Assembly: GCA_025360355.1 (NCBI GenBank)
Contig: JANYCL010000123.1
Location: 1 to 5,372 of the forward strand
DNA length: 5,372 nt
Reading direction: 5' to 3'
Origin: Sphingobacteriaceae bacterium
GTDB taxonomy: Bacteria > Bacteroidota > Bacteroidia > B-17B0 > Aurantibacillaceae
Both the position numbers and the translations under genes were made by a program. The notes under the pieces were generated by a model. It was not told the DNA's origin. It ran no database searches and saw nothing but the letters and a program-made list of their open reading frames with translations. Position 1 is the stretch's first letter; the number at the start of each line of letters is the position of its first letter. This document shows positions 1-5,372 of the stretch, piece by piece.

Positions 1-1
1 A

Positions 2-2473
2 ACTAAGGACACAATAACCAAAACTACAATACCCCGGGATACAGTATTCAAAACTACAGTTGACACTCTCGAAGATGAAGGAGCTCCACTTGACAAGAAA
101 GTAATTTATAACGCACGCGATTCGATAAGATACGAAGCAAAAGGCAATAGGGTTTACCTTTTTGGCGATGCTTATGTTGAGTATGGCGACATGAATCTGA
201 AAGCCGAGTTTATTGAAATTGATAACAATAAAAATTTAGTTACAGCCTATGGCACAACAGATTCTACAGGAAAAAAAGTAGGAACTCCAATTTTTAAGGA
301 TAATTCGCAGGAGTTTAATGCGGAAAAAATAATGTATAATCTTAAAACTAAAAAAGGTAAAATTTTTAATGTCCTAACAAAGCAAGGTGACCTTTTGGTT
401 TTTGGAAATGAAATTAAAAAAGACAGTACCGATATTGTTTACATGAAAAATTTAAAATGTATTCCATGTCAGTTTGAGGATGCAAAAACGGTTTTCAGAG
501 CAACACGGGCAAAAATAATTCCTGACGATAAAATTGTTACCGGACCAATGTATTTAGAAATTAGCGGTGTGCCAACACCGTTAGTTTTACCTTTTGGTTA
601 TTTTCCTAATTCTAAAAAAAGACATAATGGTTTGTTGCTGCCATTTGTGGGGAATTCTCCGGGTCAAGGTTATTTTTTTAAAGACGGTGGTTTTTATTGG
701 GGAATTAGCGATAAGACCGACATGATAATTCATGCTGATATTTATTCGAATGGAAGTTGGGGATTAAGAACGACTAATGACTATTTAGTAGCGTATAAAT
801 ATAATGGCTTAGTTAATTTAGGTTATTCAGAATTTGTGATCGGTGATAAAGATGTTCCTGCACAATACAGCAAACGTAAATCTTATAACATAAATTGGAT
901 CCACAATCAGGATAACAAAAATAATCCTTCAGTGCGCTTTAGTGCGAACGTAAATTATTTAAATCAAAAATATAATAAATTTAATTCACTTAATTCCGGG
1001 CAATATCTTTCAAATACATTTCAGTCGAACGTTAGTTTAACAAAAAGTACAAGGTGGAGTTCAATTAGTATAAACGCAATGGGAAGTCAGAACACAATAA
1101 GCGGCGCGGTTGATCTCACATTTCCGCAATTAACGTTTAATGTTAATAGGTTTTTCCCGTTTAAAAGAGCAAATGCAGTTCGTCCGAATGTGTTTGATAA
1201 AATTGGCATGAATTATTTATTGGAAGCACGAAATACTTTATCGGGTTACGATTCCATTTTATTTAAAGGCAATATTGAAAACAGAATGCGTTATGGTATT
1301 CGTCACACCTTGCCTATATCAACCAACTTCAATGTTTTGAAATATATTACTGTAACGCCTGCGGTAAATTTAAGTTCAGTAATGTATGCAAAAACAATAA
1401 AGGAAGAATTTATAAATGACACTAAAACTTTAAAAATTGACACAGTAAATCGTTTTGCCACCGGTTACGACATGAATCTTACAACAGCGGTTTCCACAAA
1501 GTTATTTATGGATTATGTTTTTAAATTCAAACGTATCAAGCAAATACGACACTTGGTGATCCCAACTCTCACGTATTTATACCGGCCTGATTTTGGTAAG
1601 GAGCAGTACGGCTTTTGGAAACAAGTTTCAGTTGATACACTTGGTCACAAACAATACTACAGCATTTTTCAAAATGGTATTTTTAGCGGTCCTGCTCTTG
1701 GAAAACAAAACACGCTAAATTTTAATTTAAGCAATAATTTAGAAGCAAAAATTCGTCAGAAAACAGATACAGGTTATGTATATAATAAGAAAACATTAAT
1801 GCAAAATTTAAGTATTAGCGGCTCTTATAATTTTGCTGCTGATAGTTTTAGATTAAGCAATTTAAATCTTAGTGCACGTAATAAATTATTTAAATTCTTT
1901 GATCTGGTGGGGAATGCAGTTTTCGATCCTTACGTTTATGATACTTTGCATAAGCGTGACGTAGCGAGATATCAATTTGGTGAAAGTGGCAAACTGGCAA
2001 GATTTACTTCAGCTAACATTGCTGTTAATGCTGCTTTTAGTTCAAATATTGTGGAAGCAATAAAAAATGCACGTAAGCCACCCAACATGACTAACGGTGC
2101 GGAGAGAGGGGCAGAAAAGAAAGCTGTGACAGAAGGTCCGCTGCCATGGAACCTAAATGTTTTTTATAATCTTAATATTACTCAGCCATATATAAAAGCT
2201 AAAATAAAATATATTCAGAGTTTAAACTTTAGCGGGGCAATCAACGTTACAAAATATTGGAAGATCGGCGCAACAAGCGGTTATGATTTTACTAATAAGC
2301 AATTAAGTTATACAAGCGTAAATCTTTACCGCGACTTAAAATGTTGGGAAGCCCGTGTTGATTGGATACCGTTTGGATTCAGAAAAAGTTATAGCTTAAC
2401 AATTAATTTAAAAACCAGTATGCTCAGTGATATTAAAATTCCGCGACAAAGGCAGTGGTTTGATAATTTCTAA
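2..2473 (+). CDS. lptD: LPS-assembly outer membrane protein LptD, Bacteroidota type (5' partial)
   Basis: LptD is the outer-membrane barrel that, with LptE, inserts lipopolysaccharide into the outer leaflet. The frame is open to the left edge: 63 codons precede the first ATG (191) and already read as OstA-like sequence (RVYLFGDAYVEYGDMNLKAE), so 191 is not the start. About 823 residues are visible; the signal peptide is missing. The order is a Thr/Asp-rich segment, an OstA/LptA-like periplasmic domain (to about nt 550), then the barrel. Family-typical stretches are LPFGYFPNSKKR (nt 587-622), DIYSNGSWGL (nt 737-766) and the C-terminal DLKCWEARVDWIPFGFRKSY (nt 2333-2392). The last residue is Phe, as usual for barrels. 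Only three cysteines are visible: a CIPC pair (codons 458-460 and 467-469) and one near the end (2342-2344). A charged, Pro/Gly-rich segment (about nt 2060-2145) is probably a loop. The gene converges on the phosphatase gene with a 4-bp overlap. The family call is from recognition of the sequence, not a search. Confidence 0.95.
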   Translation, partial: TKDTITKTTIPRDTVFKTTVDTLEDEGAPLDKKVIYNARDSIRYEAKGNRVYLFGDAYVEYGDMNLKAEFIEIDNNKNLVTAYGTTDSTGKKVGTPIFKDNSQEFNAEKIMYNLKTKKGKIFNVLTKQGDLLVFGNEIKKDSTDIVYMKNLKCIPCQFEDAKTVFRATRAKIIPDDKIVTGPMYLEISGVPTPLVLPFGYFPNSKKRHNGLLLPFVGNSPGQGYFFKDGGFYWGISDKTDMIIHADIYSNGSWGLRTTNDYLVAYKYNGLVNLGYSEFVIGDKDVPAQYSKRKSYNINWIHNQDNKNNPSVRFSANVNYLNQKYNKFNSLNSGQYLSNTFQSNVSLTKSTRWSSISINAMGSQNTISGAVDLTFPQLTFNVNRFFPFKRANAVRPNVFDKIGMNYLLEARNTLSGYDSILFKGNIENRMRYGIRHTLPISTNFNVLKYITVTPAVNLSSVMYAKTIKEEFINDTKTLKIDTVNRFATGYDMNLTTAVSTKLFMDYVFKFKRIKQIRHLVIPTLTYLYRPDFGKEQYGFWKQVSVDTLGHKQYYSIFQNGIFSGPALGKQNTLNFNLSNNLEAKIRQKTDTGYVYNKKTLMQNLSISGSYNFAADSFRLSNLNLSARNKLFKFFDLVGNAVFDPYVYDTLHKRDVARYQFGESGKLARFTSANIAVNAAFSSNIVEAIKNARKPPNMTNGAERGAEKKAVTEGPLPWNLNVFYNLNITQPYIKAKIKYIQSLNFSGAINVTKYWKIGATSGYDFTNKQLSYTSVNLYRDLKCWEARVDWIPFGFRKSYSLTINLKTSMLSDIKIPRQRQWFDNF

Positions 2474-2484
2474 AGCTTAATGCC
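2456..2484 (+). repeat. Imperfect direct repeat, left copy (lptD/phosphatase junction)
   Basis: The sequence TGGTTTGATAATTTCTAA, then A, then GCTTAATGCC matches 3901-3930 in the same orientation at 26 of 30 aligned columns: three mismatches and one 1-base gap. It contains the last five codons and stop of lptD and, on the other strand, the last four to five codons and TAG stop of the phosphatase gene. Similarity stops abruptly on both sides. The two copies lie about 1.44 kb apart and bracket the phosphatase gene. Confidence 0.75.
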
Positions 2485-3882
2485 AATCAAGCAAATGTCA
2501 TCTGTCTGCTCATTTTTTCCAACCCAATTTGTAATTTTACTATCCACTTTTTGTTTTTGTTCCTGAACGGGGAGTAAATGAATGTTCATCAGTAATTCGC
2601 GTAGGCGTTTAATGGATAGTTTTTTGTTTTTGTCGCCACCAAACTGATCTGTAATCCCATCTGTAAATAAATAGATCATATCATTTTCGTGATAATTCAT
2701 TTTTATTTCTTCAAATTTTTTCTCGCCGCTTCGTAAACCGCCTAGTGTATTTTTGCTCCCTTTAAATTCCTGCAGAACGCCATTTCTTAGTAAAATAGCC
2801 GGACGTTTAGCGCTTGTGAAAATAAATTCTTTTTTTGTTTTGTTTACTGTTAATAATGACAGATCCATTCCGTCTTGAATAATTTGCAAGTGATCTTTTT
2901 GCTGTTTTAAAGTTGCTGTTATTTTTTCATCAAGTTCTTCTAAAATACCTGAAGGACTTGTTGCTTTTCCTTCAGTAACAATTTGAGTTAATAAATTAGA
3001 CCCTATAACTGTCATTAATGCACCAGGTACACCATGTCCTGTACAATCGGCGCAAACAATTGTATAATTATTTTTATCGACCTCATGGAACCAATAAAAA
3101 TCACCGCTTACAATATCGCGGGGTTTATAATAAATAAATGCGTTGGGGATATTTTTGAAAATGGTTTCTTCCATTGGAAGAACGGCGTGTTGGATACGTT
3201 TAGCATAATTTAAACTGGAGATTATTTCCTGCTTTTGCATTTCAAGTTCGTCGTTATTTTTTTCGAGTAATATTTTTTGCTTACGAATTTGAACTCCCGC
3301 ATTATTTTGTGCCTTTACAAATTCTGAAACAAGATACACATTAAGAATTAAGGGAATGAGTGTAAGATATTGCATGAAGCCTTCACTCACCGGATCGGCT
3401 AATTCTGGTGGAAATGAAAATAAAGAAAGATTGGTTGCAATATTGTAGATACCAATACAAATGGCGATTACAACAAAAATAAAGATATAAAATCCCCATT
3501 TCCTTCCTAAGGTCATAAAACCTACTAAAACAAAAAGCAGGAAAAACAAAATGCCTTGCATTTCCAAACGGCCATTATCAATAAGGAAATGGGAAATGTT
3601 TTGCATGGCATGGTTCAATAAATAAAAAGTGGCTGCAATTTTAATGCTTTTATATTTTCTCAGAATAAAAAACACCAATCCTAATCCAACAATAGTTGAA
3701 TAACCGAGAAATATGTGAAACCATGTTAAGGTAAGAGAAAGAGCAGCATAAGGGAGATTGGCAATAAAGAAAAAAGCAGTGAAATTAAAAAGCACTTCAG
3801 CCTTTGCTTTTTCAAAAACATCATCCGTAGTTGATGTGATACCGCCAATAAAATAATTCTGTATTTTTTTAAATGGGTTCAT
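2470..3882 (-). CDS. Membrane-anchored SpoIIE/RsbU-type PP2C serine phosphatase
   Basis: This 470-residue protein is predicted to remove phosphate from Ser/Thr of a partner protein, as RsbU and SpoIIE do for anti-anti-sigma factors. About six hydrophobic helices occupy residues 31-187 (roughly 31-53, 58-75, 81-100, 108-125, 130-150, 170-187). A charged coiled-coil linker follows (about 195-228), then the NYAKRIQHAVLP junction and the phosphatase domain. Metal-binding motifs look intact: SGDFYW (Asp261), ADCTGHG (Asp279), DGMD (Asp340), FTDGITD (Asp408) and the terminal TDDICLIG (Asp461/462). The domain should therefore be active, facing the cytoplasm. The membrane part has no sensor fold I recognise; it may sense a membrane or small-molecule signal. 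The ATG at 3882 gives a full-length protein and lies about 32 bp after the upstream barrel-like gene, so co-transcription is plausible. No anti-sigma kinase or STAS-domain partner is visible. The stop codon (TAG) lies inside a direct repeat shared with the upstream gene and overlaps the lptD stop. Confidence 0.9.
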   Translation of the reverse strand: MNPFKKIQNYFIGGITSTTDDVFEKAKAEVLFNFTAFFFIANLPYAALSLTLTWFHIFLGYSTIVGLGLVFFILRKYKSIKIAATFYLLNHAMQNISHFLIDNGRLEMQGILFFLLFVLVGFMTLGRKWGFYIFIFVVIAICIGIYNIATNLSLFSFPPELADPVSEGFMQYLTLIPLILNVYLVSEFVKAQNNAGVQIRKQKILLEKNNDELEMQKQEIISSLNYAKRIQHAVLPMEETIFKNIPNAFIYYKPRDIVSGDFYWFHEVDKNNYTIVCADCTGHGVPGALMTVIGSNLLTQIVTEGKATSPSGILEELDEKITATLKQQKDHLQIIQDGMDLSLLTVNKTKKEFIFTSAKRPAILLRNGVLQEFKGSKNTLGGLRSGEKKFEEIKMNYHENDMIYLFTDGITDQFGGDKNKKLSIKRLRELLMNIHLLPVQEQKQKVDSKITNWVGKNEQTDDICLIGIKL

Positions 3883-3900
3883 AAAATATTATGCTTTGAA

Positions 3901-3930
3901 TGGTTCGATAATTTCTAATTGCTTAATGTC
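3901..3930 (+). repeat. Imperfect direct repeat, right copy (lptD-end-like sequence behind the barrel gene)
   Basis: The sequence TGGTTCGATAATTTCTAA, then TT, then GCTTAATGTC is the partner of 2456-2484. Its plus strand still spells Trp-Phe-Asp-Asn-Phe-stop, the end of LptD, with a single synonymous difference (TTC for TTT), although no lptD frame leads into it. On the minus strand it supplies the last codons and TAG stop of the barrel-like gene, and most of the gap before the phosphatase start. The TAG stops of the two minus-strand genes fall at equivalent positions of the two copies. Confidence 0.75.
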
Positions 3931-4523
3931 CTATAAAGTTTCACTGATATTCCTAGTTTGATGTAAAATATAGGAACAAAATAACTTCCCGGATTAAATC
4001 CTATAATCCCTGTTTCTTCTTTATTAGTTGGTGAATATTTTCTCTCGTAATAATTATATCCGCCTGAAAAAACACTAAATAATGATATTTTTTTCACAAT
4101 TAATAATCTAAAACCTATACCAAAAGTATTTAGAAGGGATTTTGTTTGAATCCAGTTCTCATCAGGATTAGAATAATTATAATATCGTACAGGACGGGTA
4201 CCACCCATTCCATAATTCAAATAATGCAAACTAAAATCAGTAAAAATATTAAATACCTTTTCTTTATTCAGTAAATAATATTTATGGTTTGCATGAACGC
4301 CTAGAATGACATCGAAGGAATTGTAAATGTCGCAGCCTAAACCTAATTCGTGTCGTTTATAATTTCCAATGACAGAAACTGAATAAGGAAGTGGTAAAAC
4401 TAAGTTGTTTGAAGCGGCAAAAGTGCTGAACCCAATACCTAAAGCTTTTTTATCATATTCCTGAGAATGACAAAAAAATGGAATAAAGAGAATCAAAAAT
4501 ATTGATCGCTTTAATGTATTCAT
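3915..4523 (-). CDS. Secreted hypothetical protein, probable small outer-membrane beta-barrel
   Basis: I do not recognise this 202-residue protein as a named family. It starts with a clear Sec signal peptide: Lys5/Arg6, a hydrophobic core (about residues 8-17) and a likely signal peptidase I site after His19-Ser20, before Gln21. The mature part has no further hydrophobic helix. It is rich in Tyr, Phe and Gly and shows alternating polar/apolar segments that look like amphipathic strands: about 47-66, 70-85, 90-104, 128-160 and 182-197. That pattern fits a small barrel of roughly eight strands in the outer membrane, but function is unknown. The last strand reads FYIKLGISVKLY, after which a barrel would normally end on an aromatic residue. 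Here it continues with RTLSN, encoded by the direct repeat at 3901-3930. The ATG at 4523 lies 14 bp after the thioredoxin-like gene, with an A-rich leader, so the two are probably co-transcribed. Confidence 0.75.
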   Translation of the reverse strand: MNTLKRSIFLILFIPFFCHSQEYDKKALGIGFSTFAASNNLVLPLPYSVSVIGNYKRHELGLGCDIYNSFDVILGVHANHKYYLLNKEKVFNIFTDFSLHYLNYGMGGTRPVRYYNYSNPDENWIQTKSLLNTFGIGFRLLIVKKISLFSVFSGGYNYYERKYSPTNKEETGIIGFNPGSYFVPIFYIKLGISVKLYRTLSN

Positions 4524-4537
4524 TTTTAAAAAGTAGT

Positions 4538-5152
4538 TTAGGATTCAACTCTCTTAATAGTACAACCGATCGATTTGGTTTCCTGTTTTGCAGGCACAGT
4601 ATTTTTTACAACAGCATTAAGCGCATCTTTTAAATAAGTTTCTTTTACCGCTGCAGGATCTTTTACGTTATCGTCGATAGCGCCTTTGTAAATAAGCGCT
4701 TTACCATTAAACAAAAAACATTGCGGTGTACGGGTCGCGCCAAAAGCATTCGCTAATTTTGAACTTGCGTCAACAGTATAAAAGCATTTTAATTTTTGTG
4801 CGGTGTAATATTTACTCATCGCATCAAAACTATCTTCTTCGCTGCGTTGTGCTTCATTACTATTCACAATAATGCATCCAATGTCATTTGCTAAACAAAA
4901 ATCGCTGTATTCTTTAATGCGTGTTTCGCTTAGTTTAACGTACGGACAAGTATTGCAAGAAAAAATAACCAATAAACCTTTTGCGGTTTTAGCTTCATCT
5001 AAAGAAACTTCTTTTCCACCTACATCTTTCATTTTATAGGAACCTTCGGGCATTGCCGCGTTAAGTGCTAATTCAGTAAATGCAGGCGTTGAAATAAAAG
5101 CAGAACTTATAGCTGCTATAACTGCGATGGCTAAAAAAAATATTTTTTTCAT
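4538..5152 (-). CDS. Secreted thioredoxin/peroxiredoxin-like protein (PRX-like family)
   Basis: This 204-residue protein belongs to the redoxin group related to AhpC/TSA whose members carry CNxCPxV and end in SIGCxIK. Residues 1-22 look like a signal peptide (Lys2, Lys3, hydrophobic core, Ala/Ser-rich end), placing it in the periplasm or attached to the envelope. The thioredoxin fold follows: strand LLVIFS, then Cys66-Asn-Thr-Cys69-Pro-Tyr-Val; VNSNEAQ (96-102); Thr142-Pro143, the expected cis-Pro; YKGAIDDN (155-162); and SIGCTIK (194-200). It probably acts as a thiol-disulfide reductase or peroxide-handling protein; the substrate is unknown. The frame is open further upstream to an ATG at 5224, but the 24 extra residues are polar and Lys-rich, would spoil the signal peptide and would lie across the candidate promoter at 5177-5207. 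I therefore choose the ATG at 5152. This is the first gene of the probable three-gene minus-strand unit. Confidence 0.88.
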   Translation of the reverse strand: MKKIFFLAIAVIAAISSAFISTPAFTELALNAAMPEGSYKMKDVGGKEVSLDEAKTAKGLLVIFSCNTCPYVKLSETRIKEYSDFCLANDIGCIIVNSNEAQRSEEDSFDAMSKYYTAQKLKCFYTVDASSKLANAFGATRTPQCFLFNGKALIYKGAIDDNVKDPAAVKETYLKDALNAVVKNTVPAKQETKSIGCTIKRVES

Positions 5153-5176
5153 GAGTAAGGTTTTTTTAATATTATT

Positions 5177-5207
5177 TAAAGGTATAAAAATTTTAGCCCT
5201 TTTACAA
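5177..5207 (-). promoter_or_regulatory. Candidate Bacteroidota-type promoter for the thioredoxin-like gene
   Basis: On the minus strand, TTG (5207-5205) is followed after 20 bases by TACCTTTA (5184-5177). This fits the Bacteroidota consensus (TTTG or TTG near -33, TAnnTTTG near -7), except for A in place of the final G. Transcription would start near 5170, about 18 bases before the ATG at 5152, leaving a short AT-rich leader. The position also argues against the ATG at 5224. It is a pattern match only. Confidence 0.4.
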
Positions 5208-5275
5208 GTGTTAAAACCATGCAATAAGTGAGTAAAAGGAGTAAATGTTTTTCTAGGTTTTTAAGTCAATTGTTA

Positions 5276-5283
5276 TATATTTA
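5276..5283 (+). promoter_or_regulatory. Possible -7 element for the divergent lipoprotein gene
   Basis: TATATTTA matches TAnnTTTG at all but the last base, and would place a start near 5290, about 13 bases before the ATG at 5303. No convincing -33 TTTG lies at the right distance: the nearest G/T-rich stretches are 15 or 23 bases away. In DNA this AT-rich a chance match is likely, so the call is weak. Confidence 0.2.
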
Positions 5284-5302
5284 CTTATCTAACACGTTAG
5301 TC

Positions 5303-5372
5303 ATGATAAGATCCATTCTTTTTTTAGCTGCGATAATTTTATTTGCCGCCTGTTCACAGGAGAGGGAAGACA
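5303..5372 (+). CDS. Probable lipoprotein, N-terminal fragment (3' partial)
   Basis: An ATG at 5303 opens a frame that runs to the right edge without a stop (23 full codons). It encodes a short basic start (M-I-R-S), a hydrophobic core (ILFLAAIILFAA) and a Cys at codon 17 followed by Ser-Gln-Glu-Arg-Glu-Asp. This is the layout of a lipoprotein signal peptide, with lipobox L-F-A-A-C; Phe at -3 is acceptable but not ideal. The acidic residues after the Cys resemble those of surface-exposed Bacteroidota lipoproteins, although 23 codons cannot settle that. It is transcribed divergently from the thioredoxin-like gene. The function cannot be told from the visible part, and because the fragment is short a chance open frame is possible. 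Confidence 0.65.
   Translation, partial: MIRSILFLAAIILFAACSQERED

Noticed and set aside
191..193. ATG at 191 as the lptD start
   Set aside because: The frame is open upstream to the window edge, and the 63 upstream codons encode OstA-like sequence that continues the domain, so 191 is an internal Met.
2456..2484. Repeat as a dif/Xer-type recombination site
   Set aside because: The length is similar (28-30 bp), but I see no paired inverted arms around a central spacer resembling known dif sites, and there is no Xer gene nearby.
2490..2518. Possible terminator: AGCA (2490-2493), TGCT (2507-2510), T-run (2513-2518)
   Set aside because: The stem is only four base pairs with a 13-base loop and low GC. 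It also lies inside phosphatase coding sequence, so it is not convincing.
4464..4472. Lipobox at Cys18 of the barrel-like protein
   Set aside because: The residues before Cys18 are Pro-Phe-Phe, too bulky at -1 for signal peptidase II. Cleavage after His-Ser before Gln21 fits better.
5153..5224. Longer thioredoxin-like protein starting at 5224
   Set aside because: The extra 24 residues are polar and basic, would bury the signal peptide, and would lie over the candidate promoter. The ATG at 5152 gives a standard signal peptide.

Overview
The window looks like chromosomal DNA from a member of the Bacteroidota. The evidence is an LptD of the Bacteroidota type, a SpoIIE-type phosphatase with the 'NYAKRIQHAVLP' linker common in that phylum, AT-rich DNA, A-rich leaders without clear Shine-Dalgarno sites, and one site resembling the Bacteroidota promoter (TTG, about 20 bp, TAnnTTTR). 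I cannot assign a genus. No RNA gene, CRISPR array, transposase or integrase is visible.

Layout: (1) Positions 2-2473, plus strand: the 3' part of lptD, the outer-membrane LPS translocon barrel. Its reading frame is open to the left edge, so the true start lies outside the window. (2) Positions 2470-5152, minus strand, transcribed right to left: a secreted thioredoxin/peroxiredoxin-like protein with a CNTC active site, then a small secreted probable beta-barrel protein after 14 bp, then a six-helix membrane protein with a SpoIIE/RsbU-type PP2C phosphatase domain after about 32 bp. Close spacing and shared direction suggest one transcript. The phosphatase gene ends convergently with lptD and the two stop codons overlap. 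(3) Positions 5153-5302: a 150-bp divergent intergenic region with a candidate promoter for the thioredoxin-like gene. (4) Positions 5303-5372, plus strand: the first 23 codons of a probable lipoprotein, cut by the right edge.

Three of the four substantial genes act in or on the envelope (LptD, the secreted redox protein, the barrel-like protein), and the phosphatase is anchored in the inner membrane. No common pathway can be proved. A redox link is conceivable, because the visible LptD has only three cysteines, arranged so that the N-terminal domain and the barrel end could be joined by a disulfide.

The most unusual structure is an imperfect 29/30-bp direct repeat at 2456-2484 and 3901-3930 that brackets the phosphatase gene. 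The first copy contains the last codons of lptD. The second still spells the same lptD ending (W-F-D-N-F-stop), with one synonymous difference, although no lptD gene precedes it. This suggests that the phosphatase gene entered, or was rearranged into, an older lptD/barrel-gene junction.
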